Notes under the pieces: model-generated
Databases searched by the model: none
What the model was told of the DNA's origin: nothing
Seen by the model: the letters and a program-made list of their open reading frames with translations, nothing else
Program-made: the position numbers and the translations under genes
From: CAVVJA01 sp963801715
GTDB taxonomy: Bacteria > Actinomycetota > Actinomycetes > Mycobacteriales > Jatrophihabitantaceae
Length of the DNA stretch: 64,000 nucleotides
Reading direction: 5' to 3'
Assembly (NCBI GenBank): GCA_963801715.1
Contig: CAWDGB010000011.1
Span: forward strand, 56,805-120,804
Shown: positions 19,960 through 28,338 of the stretch, in pieces
Layout: each line of letters starts with the position of its first letter
Position numbering within the stretch: the first letter of the stretch is position 1

Positions 19960-21921
19960 TCATGTGATTGCGGCGATGCGCTGGCGTTCGGTGGTGATCG
20001 CTGCGGTAAGGGTATCGATGTCGTAGGCGCCGTAGTGGCGTTGCCCGTTGATGAAGAAGGTGGGGGTGCCAGAGACTCCGCTGAGATCGGCGGATTCGAC
20101 ATCCTGGGCGATGCGGGTCGCGTACGCACCGCGGTCGAGGTCATCGCCGAGACGGGCGGTGTCGAGATCCAGCTGCTCGGCATAGTGGAGAAGGTCGTCG
20201 CGCGTGAGGGCGGTTTGGTGTTGCAGGAGCAGGTCGTGCATGGGCCAAAAGACGCCTTGGGCGGCGGCGGCTTCGGCGGCCTCGGCGGCCATCTGCGCGC
20301 GGGGGTGCACGTCGGTGAGGGGCAGATTCCGCCAGACGTAGCGGATGGTCGTGTCCGCGAGCAGTTCGCGGACGACCGGTTCGGCTTGCCCGCAGTAGGG
20401 GCATTCGAAGTCGCCGAACTCGATCACAGTGATCGCAGCGCGATGCGGGCCCCGGACATGGTCACGGTCCGGGTCGACGGCGGGGATGAGGTCCTGAATG
20501 AGTCGCGGATCGCCGAGTAGGGCCCGGGCTCGTCGTTGTGCTGGCAGTAATGCCGTGATGCGCAGGACGGCCCAGGTCACCACTGCCGCGAGTACCGCGG
20601 CTGACAGCGCGCCAAGCTTGGCCTGGTCCAGTTCCGGCCCGGCGAATGCGCGGTCGGCGATGAGCAGGGCGACGGTGAAACCGATCCCGGCAATGGTGCC
20701 GCTGGCGATCACGGCGGCATCGCCAATGGGCGGGCGGATCCGCCCACGACTGAGCCGGGTCACGGCCCACGAGCTGCTGACCACGGCGAGCGGTTTGCCG
20801 ACCACATAGCCGACGAGCACGCCCAGGGTGACCGGGGCGGTGTACGCGTGGCTAAGGAAGTCGGCGTTAAGCACGATTCCAGCATTCGCCAGCGCAAACA
20901 CCGGGACGATCAGGTAGCTGGTCCACGGGTGGAAGAGGGTCTGCAGCCGCGCGTTTGGCGACAGCGTCGAGCTGAGGCCGACTCGGGCCGACTTGGCCAG
21001 TTCGGGCGTCGGCTGCTCGCGGAACTGCCGCACCAGCCCGGTCGCCGCTTGCAGCTCGTCCCGGGCCGGTGTGTAGGCAGGCGCGGCCAGCCCGATAGCC
21101 AGGCCCGCGACGATGGGGTCGACGCCGCTGGTGCGTAACGCCCCCCACATGAGGATGCCGAGCCCGACGAAAACCATCCGTCGTTCCAGCCGTAGTCGCA
21201 CCGCGAGCAGCAGCAACGCGAACGCGGCCGCGGCCACCACGAGCGGAGTCATGGTGACCCGATCGCTGTACGCGACGGCAATCACCGCCAACGCGGCCAG
21301 GTCGTCGACCACGAACACGGTGAGGACGAAAACCCGCATCCGGTCAGGGATATCCCGGCCGAGTACAGCGAGCACACCGAGCGCCAGCGCCGTGTCGGTG
21401 GACATGGCCACGCCCCAGCCGTGCACGCTCATACGGCCCTGATTGATCAACAGGTAGATCCCGATCGGAATGATCATGCCGGCCACCCCGGCCACGATCG
21501 GCAGCACGAATCGGCGGCGTTCCCGCAGATCACCCAGGTCGAACTCTCGGCGGGTCTCCAATCCGACGACAAGGAAGAACAGGGTCATCAGCCCGCTGTT
21601 CACCCACGTCCGCAGATCCTGAGTGATCCCGTACCGGCCCAGGGCGATCGAGAAGTCCGTTCGCCACACCGTCTCGTAGGACGAGGCGTCGATGTTCGCC
21701 CACGCCAAGGCGGTCACGATGCCGGCAACCAGAACGATCGCGCTGCCGGACTCCGTCCGCACAAACGCCCGCAACGGCGCCGACCGGTCCCGCGCCCACG
21801 CGGTACGACCCCGCCACCGGCTCACTCCAGCACGCGAATCAGCGCGGTCCGGGCCTGAGGCGGCGGCAGACTCGCCACCCGGCGCCGGCGACGCGCCCTG
21901 GCCCGCCGGGGTTTCACTCAT
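19960..21921 (-). CDS. nhaA: Na+/H+ antiporter NhaA fused to a DsbA-like thioredoxin domain
   Basis: 653 residues. Residues ~50-450 form an NhaA antiporter with about a dozen membrane helices and its conserved aspartates (STDTALALGVLAVLG and the paired Asp of FVVDDLAALAV). Residues ~470-653 form a soluble DsbA/thioredoxin domain with FGDFECPYCGQAEPV, the WRNLPL strand and the cis-proline loop GVSGTPTFFING. NhaA-DsbA fusions are known in actinobacteria. The antiporter part exchanges sodium for protons. The role of the thiol domain is uncertain; it resembles the free DsbA protein at 57.6 kb. ATG 21921 has GGGTGCAGGG upstream. Convergent with the FAD oxidoreductase. Confidence 0.93.
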   Translation of the reverse strand: MSETPAGQGASPAPGGESAAASGPDRADSRAGVSRWRGRTAWARDRSAPLRAFVRTESGSAIVLVAGIVTALAWANIDASSYETVWRTDFSIALGRYGITQDLRTWVNSGLMTLFFLVVGLETRREFDLGDLRERRRFVLPIVAGVAGMIIPIGIYLLINQGRMSVHGWGVAMSTDTALALGVLAVLGRDIPDRMRVFVLTVFVVDDLAALAVIAVAYSDRVTMTPLVVAAAAFALLLLAVRLRLERRMVFVGLGILMWGALRTSGVDPIVAGLAIGLAAPAYTPARDELQAATGLVRQFREQPTPELAKSARVGLSSTLSPNARLQTLFHPWTSYLIVPVFALANAGIVLNADFLSHAYTAPVTLGVLVGYVVGKPLAVVSSSWAVTRLSRGRIRPPIGDAAVIASGTIAGIGFTVALLIADRAFAGPELDQAKLGALSAAVLAAVVTWAVLRITALLPAQRRARALLGDPRLIQDLIPAVDPDRDHVRGPHRAAITVIEFGDFECPYCGQAEPVVRELLADTTIRYVWRNLPLTDVHPRAQMAAEAAEAAAAQGVFWPMHDLLLQHQTALTRDDLLHYAEQLDLDTARLGDDLDRGAYATRIAQDVESADLSGVSGTPTFFINGQRHYGAYDIDTLTAAITTERQRIAAIT

Positions 21922-22376
21922 CCCTGCACCCCTATCTACGCACCAGAGGCCTCAGAGACGACGGAGACCTCTGACGCCAGATGATCCTTCCGGCAGAGCT
22001 AGCTGGCGAAGGCTTGATGCGCGCGGTGTGTCGCTGGACCGGCTCGGTCGTGCGCTGCTGCGTTGCGTTGTGCTTATCGTCGCAGGTGGCAGGACAGCGT
22101 CGTCGGATGCGGTCGTCCAGACGCTCACGCACCAACCGGCAGCTATGGCTGGGGATAGCCGCGAATCTCCATCGGCAAAGCCAGCCGTCGACGAACGGGT
22201 CAATCGGGCAGCGCGGCCACACCCGTGAGCACGAGATCCTGGACGCCGACTTGGGTCGAGCCTCCCGTCGCAGCGTCGCACCGGCAGTGGGCGCGCAGTG
22301 TCCGGCACAGTGAGCTCGGTCTCTAGACCCGTCGCTGTTTGCGTGGCGTTCATTGGCGGCTCTTACCGTCGGCTAC
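21922..22376. other. intergenic region
   Basis: 455 bases between the divergent nhaA and tyrosine phosphatase genes. No convincing gene, RNA or repeat was recognised. It should hold both promoters. Confidence 0.5.
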
Positions 22377-23305
22377 GTGGACGCACCACTGTGGATTGAC
22401 CTTGAAGGCGCCGACAACGCCCGTGATGTCGGAGGCCTACCCACGCTGGACGGGCGGCAGACGCAGCCGGGTCGGCTGCTGCGCTCGGACAGCCTGCAGC
22501 AGCTCACTGACGCCGATGTCCGGCACTTGGTCGGCGATCTGCGGGTGCGGGCGGTAGCTGACCTGCGTACGGACAAGGAGGTGCGGGAGGACGGCCCGGG
22601 CCCGCTGGCCCGCGAATCGTCCGTCCGGCTCGAGCACTTTTCGCTCTATCCGGAGGCGGGTGTGTCGACCGATCTGCTGGCCGCCGACGCGTTCGCGCTC
22701 GGCCTCCAGGCCGACGGCAAACCGGGTGCACCTGTGTTGCTCCCATGGCAAGAGCGGGACGCGGCCGCCGTCGATGTTGATGACGAGGAGGAGCGGCGTC
22801 GGGGGCGACCGGCGTCTACCTGCGGTACCTCAACGACCGCAGCGACTCGATCATCGCCGCGCTGCGGCTTATCGCGTACACCGACGGCGCGACGATCGTG
22901 CATTGCGCGGCCGGCAAGGACCGCACCGGCATCGTCGTCGCTGTAGCGTTGCGGGAGGTCGGCGTCACACCCGAGGCCATCGTCGCCGACTACGCGCGGA
23001 GCGCCGATCGTATCGACGCCGTCCAAACGCGGCTGAGCAAGCGTCCTGCGTACGCTGAAGAGCTCGCCGGCACCGATCCGGCCCGCCACAAGCCACGTGC
23101 CGCGACGATGGAGAAAGTGCTGGCGGCAATCGACGAAATCCACGGCGGAGCCGGGACGTGGCTGCGGGCCAACGGCTGGACGGATCGCGACGCCGCCGCC
23201 CTGCGCCACAAGCTGCTCGACATTCAACCGATGCCCATCCCGGCAATGACGTTCAGAGCGGCACGATGTCGCACATCGACGCGCGCAGAGGAGAACTGCC
23301 GCTGA
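22377..23305 (+). CDS. tyrosine-protein phosphatase (Y_phosphatase3), one frameshift
   Basis: Starts near GTG 22377 (a TTG at 22353 is also possible). The first frame gives IDLEGADNARDVGGLPTLDG, GRLLRSDSLQQLTDADV and AVADLRTDKEVRED, the N-terminal signature of bacterial PF13350-type phosphatases. Near 22790-22820 the frame changes, and the second frame carries YLRYLNDRSDSIIAAL and the catalytic CX5R loop HCAAGKDRTG. The C-terminus ends GWTDRDAAALRHKLLD plus a tail to 23305 that overlaps the 3' end of the opposing molybdoenzyme gene by 53 bp; the true end may be earlier. Otherwise full length (~300 residues). A role in signalling or defence against host kinases is not implied by context. Confidence 0.8.
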
Positions 23306-25625
23306 TCGGATCGCTCGGGTCTTGCCGGAGGATGAGGTTCAGGTTCGCGCTTTCTGGGCCGTACGGCGGATAGCCCGACAGGTCGAGATCGGGGCACGCC
23401 TGCCACCAACCGTGCTGGCCGCACACCACCGTCGGATGGAGGCTCGAGTTCAATTTGGCTCGTGCTCGTACGCTGCCGTTCGGCGTCGAGATCCGCACCC
23501 AGTCGCCGACGGTTATGCCGCGCGCTCTCGCCGCGTCGGGATGGATCTCGACCTGCGGTTCGCGTGCTTTGCTCCGCACACTGGCGATGTTGCGATGCTG
23601 CGACTCGCAGAACCACAGCGACTTCGCACACGTCAGGACGAGCGGGAAGCGCTCGGCCAGGTCGGGACGCGAGCGCGGACTGATTCCGGGTTCTTCGAAG
23701 GATGGCAGTGGCGAGTGGCCGGCGGACAGGAACGTCTCCGAGTACAGCTCGATCTTGCCGGTGGGCGTGCGGAACCCACCCGACTCCGCGTACTTCCGGT
23801 GGCGCGTCGTTAGCGGCATCCGCACGCCGGCCGGGTTGGCACGCAGGTGCTCGAGGGTGACGCCGCTGGGTGCGAGCTGGTACCGGAGCGCGGCCTCGAT
23901 GTCGCCGCCGAAGAACTGCTCGCCCAGCCCGAGGCGCACCGCCAGCGCGAAGATGATCTGCAGGTCCGACCGGGCCTCTCCCCGAGGTGCGGTCAGTGGT
24001 GTGCGGAGTTGGATGAGCGACTGCGCGGCTTGGCTGGACTCGAACCCGATCCGCAGCGCCTCCGCCTCGAACGGGCTGGTCGCCGGCAGGACGATGTCGG
24101 CGAGCTCAGCCGTCGGGCTCATGAACAGGTCTGCATGGACGAAGAAGTCCAGGGCGGCCAGCGCGTCGCGCCCCCGCGCACTGTCGCCATGGGCCATCAC
24201 CAGGTTCGAACCGAAGTTGACCAGAGCCCGGGCCCGGCCGGCGAGAGCTGCCCTGTAGAAGTCCTGACCGGTGACGAACTCGAACCGCGCCGGGCCCAGT
24301 GGACGCTGGTCAACACCTATGGCCTTCGCGCGCTGCTCGGGAGACAGGAATTCAATGCCGTCGATGCGGTTGGCCGGCACGGAGGCGAAAAGCACGTTGC
24401 CGCCAGGAGCGTCCAGGCAGCCCGTCAGCGCGTACAGCACCCCGATCGCCCGGACCGTCTGCGTGACGTTGCTGTGCTGTTCCAGGCCACTCCATGTGTA
24501 GAACGCGACCGGGCGAGAGCTCCACAGCGTGCGCGTGGCCTCGACGATCTGCGCGGCGGGCACTCCGGTGACGATCTCGGCCGCCTCAGGCGGCATCCGG
24601 CCGCACTCGTCCGCGAGGCGATCGAACACGGGCCGGCACATGACTGGACCCTCCGATGACGGGACCTCATACGTGCCGTTCAAGGCGAGCCTGGTTTCGT
24701 CGGCGCCGTACCGGCCGCTGGACGGGTCGTACGTCACGGGACGCGCACCAGACTCGTCCCACGCCACGTAGTGGCCCGGGTCGCCGCCTGCGAAGACCTC
24801 GTCCGCTCGCATCAAACGCGCGTCGTCACCCCGCACAAGCAGCGGCGCGTTCGTCCAGCGCCGGACGAAGTCGTGGTCGTACCAGCCGCGCTTGATCATC
24901 ACGTGCGTCATGGCCAACGCAAGCGCGGCGTCGGTCCCGGGACGTACGCGCAGCCAGTGGTCGGCCTTGCTCGCCAGACCCGCGCGTCGCGGATCGACGA
25001 CGATCAGCCTCGCACCACGGCGCAGCGCTGCCGTGGTTGCCGTCGCGTGGGCAAGCCGAGCTACCGAAGGGTTGTAGCCCCAATACAGGATGCAGCCGGC
25101 CCGATCCAGATCGGGCAGGTAGACGCCGGGCACCGGCTCTCCGTACGTGTAGGTCGACGCCAGAAACCGGCCCCATCCGCACAGCTCCATAGAGGCGACG
25201 AGGTTCGGGCAGCCGAACGCGCGTTTGAGCCGCATCAGCCAGTCGACCGAGTCCGACATTGCCGAGGTCGACGGTGACGCGCTGCCGAACACCACCGACT
25301 CCGGTCCATGGTCGCCCGCAAGCTCCGTCAATCGCGCGGCAACAGTGTCCAGCGCTTCCTCCCAGCCAATCCGCCGCCAGCCCGGATCCACCGCTCCCTT
25401 GGGATTGGTCCGCATGAGCGGATACAGCAACCGTTCCCTGTGGTGCACGAGTTCCGGCGCGGCTTTGCCCTTGGTGCACAGCGCCTGCCCGGTGGGATGC
25501 GCAGGATCCGGCGCGAGGGCAACCAACGCACCATCGGAGATCGTCGCCGTCGCCCCGCACCGGGAAACACACAGTGGGCAGAACGTCGAAACCTGCCGGC
25601 CCGCGCCGACGGAGCCGCCAACCAT
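23253..25625 (-). CDS. molybdopterin-dependent oxidoreductase (DMSO reductase family)
   Basis: 790 residues from ATG 25625. Four N-terminal cysteines (C16-x2-C19-x3-C23 and C50) bind a 4Fe-4S cluster. The Mo-bisMGD domains follow, with VVDPRRAGLASKADHWL, LNGTYEVPS and the late molydop-binding region IHPDAARARGITVGDWVRI. The cysteine in SMELCGWG is at the expected Mo ligand position, pointing to the formate dehydrogenase/polysulfide reductase side of the family. No twin-arginine signal is seen, so it is probably cytoplasmic. No electron-transfer or membrane subunit lies beside it, so its partner and substrate are open. Confidence 0.9.
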   Translation of the reverse strand: MVGGSVGAGRQVSTFCPLCVSRCGATATISDGALVALAPDPAHPTGQALCTKGKAAPELVHHRERLLYPLMRTNPKGAVDPGWRRIGWEEALDTVAARLTELAGDHGPESVVFGSASPSTSAMSDSVDWLMRLKRAFGCPNLVASMELCGWGRFLASTYTYGEPVPGVYLPDLDRAGCILYWGYNPSVARLAHATATTAALRRGARLIVVDPRRAGLASKADHWLRVRPGTDAALALAMTHVMIKRGWYDHDFVRRWTNAPLLVRGDDARLMRADEVFAGGDPGHYVAWDESGARPVTYDPSSGRYGADETRLALNGTYEVPSSEGPVMCRPVFDRLADECGRMPPEAAEIVTGVPAAQIVEATRTLWSSRPVAFYTWSGLEQHSNVTQTVRAIGVLYALTGCLDAPGGNVLFASVPANRIDGIEFLSPEQRAKAIGVDQRPLGPARFEFVTGQDFYRAALAGRARALVNFGSNLVMAHGDSARGRDALAALDFFVHADLFMSPTAELADIVLPATSPFEAEALRIGFESSQAAQSLIQLRTPLTAPRGEARSDLQIIFALAVRLGLGEQFFGGDIEAALRYQLAPSGVTLEHLRANPAGVRMPLTTRHRKYAESGGFRTPTGKIELYSETFLSAGHSPLPSFEEPGISPRSRPDLAERFPLVLTCAKSLWFCESQHRNIASVRSKAREPQVEIHPDAARARGITVGDWVRISTPNGSVRARAKLNSSLHPTVVCGQHGWWQACPDLDLSGYPPYGPESANLNLILRQDPSDPISGSSPLRASMCDIVPL

Positions 25626-25865
25626 GCCACCACCCCCAGGCGCGCGATCCCGCCAGCCAATCCTGACACCGAACCATCGACACCGGAACTGCCAACGTCC
25701 TACGACCGCGGAACGGCCGGCAGGGGCTCGGCGCCATCTCGATGCGATGCCACCGATACTTGCTGGGGCATGGCTTCGGTCAGTTGAGGATCGGCACATA
25801 ACGCCGGACGATTGCGGCAGCTGGTGCTCAGACAGCGCCCAGTGTGGGATGAGAGGAGTTCATCA

Positions 25866-26864
25866 ATGTTCCCGACCGTGCCGCCGCCCTCCTTTGAGAT
25901 CAGCAAAGGGCAGCGCACGGTGATGCTGCTGAGCGAGGCTGACGTGAAGTCGCTGCTCGACCCGGGGACATTGCTGGACGCGTTGGAGGATGGCTTCCGT
26001 GCGCTGGCTGCGGGGGAAGTTCAGTCGCCGCCTCGCCCGCAGATCACCGTCCCAGGCGCCGGGTTCTCGCTCGCGATGTCGGCGTGGCGGCCCGGGTTGC
26101 AGATCTGCGTCAAGGTCGTCAACGTCTTCGAGACCAATCTCGACCGAGGCCTGCCGAATCATCTCGCCATGATCACCCTCTTCGCGCCGGACACCGGTGC
26201 GACCACCTGCGTTATGGACGGCACCTATATCACCGCCATCCGCACCGCGGCGGCCGCGGTGCTGTCGACGCGGCTGCTCAGCCGTCCGGAGTCCAGGGTT
26301 GCCACGATCGTGGGCGCGGGTGTGCAGGCTCGGGAGCACCTGCGGATGTTGCCGCTGGTGCGGCAGTTCGAGCGGATCAACATCTGCTCGCTCGTCGACG
26401 ACCACGCCGTGCGACTTGCCGCCCAGCACGAGACCGCGGTTCCGCGCCCGGACCTGGAGGCCGCGATTGGCGAGTCGGACGTCGTCTGCCTGACCACACA
26501 CTCGACGAACCCGGTGATCGATCCGAGCTGGATACCGGCGGGCACCCACGTCTCGTCGGTGGGCTACTACCCACCGAACGGTGAGCTCCCGCCAGAGCTC
26601 GCCCGGGAGAATCCGCTGTTCGTCGAGCACTTGGACGCACTCCAACCAGCACCCGTGGGCTGCGCCGAGCTGTCCGGGCTGGATCCCTCCCAGGTCACCA
26701 CTCTGGGCGATGTCATATCCGGCCGAGCGTCCGGTCGCACCCAGCCCGACGTGATCACGGTCTACAAGGCCATGGGCATCGGGCTGGAGGACCTCGTCGC
26801 CGCGAACCTGGCCTACGACCGTGCCGTGCAGGACGGCATTCTCACGCAATCCATGAGATGGTGA
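25866..26864 (+). CDS. ornithine cyclodeaminase/mu-crystallin family protein
   Basis: 332 residues from ATG 25866 (GAGAGGA upstream). MLLSEADVKSLLD opens the family domain. The segment HLAMITLFAPDTGATTCVMDG, the Arg-containing TYITAIRTAAAAVLSTRLLS and the Rossmann motif ATIVGAGVQAREHLRML are diagnostic. Later GYYPPNGELPPELAR and TQPDVITVYKAMGIGLEDL complete it. Members include ornithine cyclodeaminase, alanine dehydrogenase and ketimine reductases, all NAD(P)-dependent, and sequence alone does not separate these. Divergent from the molybdoenzyme across a 240-bp gap. Confidence 0.9.
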   Translation: MFPTVPPPSFEISKGQRTVMLLSEADVKSLLDPGTLLDALEDGFRALAAGEVQSPPRPQITVPGAGFSLAMSAWRPGLQICVKVVNVFETNLDRGLPNHLAMITLFAPDTGATTCVMDGTYITAIRTAAAAVLSTRLLSRPESRVATIVGAGVQAREHLRMLPLVRQFERINICSLVDDHAVRLAAQHETAVPRPDLEAAIGESDVVCLTTHSTNPVIDPSWIPAGTHVSSVGYYPPNGELPPELARENPLFVEHLDALQPAPVGCAELSGLDPSQVTTLGDVISGRASGRTQPDVITVYKAMGIGLEDLVAANLAYDRAVQDGILTQSMRW

Positions 26865-27111
26865 CGGGTCAGCAGGCCCGCCGGCCCAGCAGCCTGTCCG
26901 GCCGCGAAGAGGGATGTGAGGGCAAGCGTCCGAGGGCGTCGGCGGGAGACAGGTTTCGACGCCGGTCGCTCCTTAGCGAGGTCGCTCGGCACCGGCCGGT
27001 CCCTTGAGGCGCTGGCAGCTGCGAACGTTCAGCGGCCCAGGCCTGACATGGTCTTCGCCACCGAGATCCTGCGGCCGTACCCGCGTGGACCAGCAGCTCG
27101 TGGGCGGCGGA

Positions 27112-27480
27112 TCAGTCGAGGGCGAGGATTTCGTCCAGCTTGGTGATGGTGAGTAGCCGGCGTATCTGGGGGCTGGGCTGAATGAGGGTTAGCCGGCCAC
27201 CAGTGGCGCGCAGCACCCGGTCGGCGGCGAGGAATGCGCTGAGGCCGGCGGCGTCGCAGAAGTTGACACCGCTCAGGTCGAAGTGCACGTGTAGGGGCTG
27301 GGCGCTGTTGATCTTGTCGAAGGTGTCGCCGATCAGCGGAGCGGTGGCCAGATCGAGTTCGCCGGTCACAGCTATCGTGACCACGCCCTCCTCCGCCTGG
27401 CTGACGTTGATCCGCAGCAGGCATCCGTCCTGCGTGGACAGAGTCGTGTCGTGTCGGAGGTTCCGCCGGTGAGCCCGCAT
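27112..27480 (-). CDS. STAS-domain anti-sigma factor antagonist
   Basis: 122 residues from ATG 27480. VVTIAVTGELDLATAPLIGDTF begins a STAS domain, followed by VHFDLSGVNFCDAAGLSAFL and GGRLTLIQPSPQIRRLLTITKLDEIL. These small proteins bind anti-sigma kinases to release sigma factors. In SpoIIAA/RsbV the loop D-S-S/T-G carries the phosphorylated serine; here it reads D-A-A-G, so the classic phospho-acceptor is missing and phosphorylation control may be lost. It is divergent from the MerR-receiver gene across an AT-rich 150-bp region, suggesting shared control. No cognate kinase is in the window. Confidence 0.88.
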   Translation of the reverse strand: MRAHRRNLRHDTTLSTQDGCLLRINVSQAEEGVVTIAVTGELDLATAPLIGDTFDKINSAQPLHVHFDLSGVNFCDAAGLSAFLAADRVLRATGGRLTLIQPSPQIRRLLTITKLDEILALD

Positions 27481-27522
27481 TCGGGACCGCCGCCGGTGGC
27501 GGGGGTGATTGGCCCGAGCACA

Positions 27523-27577
27523 TGTAGGAAGTGTAGAACTATAAAGGATAAAAGCAAGAGTTGTTGAGCATATGTAG
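27523..27577. promoter_or_regulatory. AT-rich divergent promoter region with TGTAG repeats
   Basis: The 150-bp gap between the STAS and MerR-receiver genes has a strikingly AT-rich block (about 27520-27590) in an otherwise GC-rich window. Within it TGTAG occurs three times on the top strand, at 27523, 27532 and 27573. These could be operator half-sites for the MerR-type protein. No dyad or exact promoter boxes can be fixed by eye. Confidence 0.35.
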
Positions 27578-27630
27578 ATGTTAGACTCAGGCCTTGGGTA
27601 GATTTCGACCGCCGGACATGGGGTAGCAGC

Positions 27631-28338
27631 TTGCAGATCGCCGAGGTGGAGACAGTGGCGGGCCAAGGCGCTGCCGGCATTTACAGCATCGGGGCGGTGG
27701 CGCGGATGCTGGGTCTGTCTGTGCAGACGCTTCGGGCCTGGGAGGACCGCTATGGGCAGGTCGTTCCGGCCCGAAGCTCGGGCGGGCGGCGACTGTACAG
27801 CCGCGATCAGGTTGATCAGCTCAGCTTCGTCCGCGAGCAGATCGAGCGCGGTCTGCAGCCATCCGACGCCCACCGCTTGCTTGCCGAGCGCACTCGCGAC
27901 GTCGCGCAAACGCGAGCCCCGCAGAGACCTCGGGCGGAGGCCGATAGTGAACAAGGGAGACCCACCGTCCTGCTCGCTGAGCGTGATCCATACGCCGCCG
28001 AGTTCGCGGACTACTTTCTGCGCACCGAGGGCTATGCCGTGCATGTCGTGCTCTCCGCCGCCGAGGCCGAGCAGATCCTCGACGCCCAGCCGCTGAACGT
28101 GGCCGTCGTCGACCTGATGATCTCCGGCGGCGCGGGTCTGGCCTTGTGCCGCACCATTCGAGCGCGGGCTTCTATCCCGATCCTCGCCGTGTCTGCGGTT
28201 GATTCACGCGACGAGGCGTTGGACGCCGGCGTTGACGCGTTCCTGCACAAGCCGGTGGAACCGCTGCGGCTCGTCTCCACGGTGCGCGATCTGATCGGGA
28301 CCAGCGCCTATCTGCGTCGAGGCGGGAGATTGCCGTGA
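27631..28338 (+). CDS. MerR-type HTH fused to a response-regulator receiver domain
   Basis: 235 residues from TTG 27631. Residues ~16-85 form a MerR winged helix (YSIGAVARMLGLSVQTLRAWEDRYG... GGRRLYSRDQVDQL). Residues ~110-230 form a full receiver domain: acidic pocket AERDPYA, phospho-acceptor Asp in VAVVDLMISGG, conserved Ser in LAVSAVDSRDEA and Lys in LHKPVEPL. Most MerR proteins carry effector-binding rather than receiver domains, so this is a less usual architecture that should link phosphorylation to DNA binding. No histidine kinase is adjacent. Its stop codon overlaps the GTG of the KaiC-like gene by four bases (GTGA), showing translational coupling. Confidence 0.9.
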   Translation: MQIAEVETVAGQGAAGIYSIGAVARMLGLSVQTLRAWEDRYGQVVPARSSGGRRLYSRDQVDQLSFVREQIERGLQPSDAHRLLAERTRDVAQTRAPQRPRAEADSEQGRPTVLLAERDPYAAEFADYFLRTEGYAVHVVLSAAEAEQILDAQPLNVAVVDLMISGGAGLALCRTIRARASIPILAVSAVDSRDEALDAGVDAFLHKPVEPLRLVSTVRDLIGTSAYLRRGGRLP

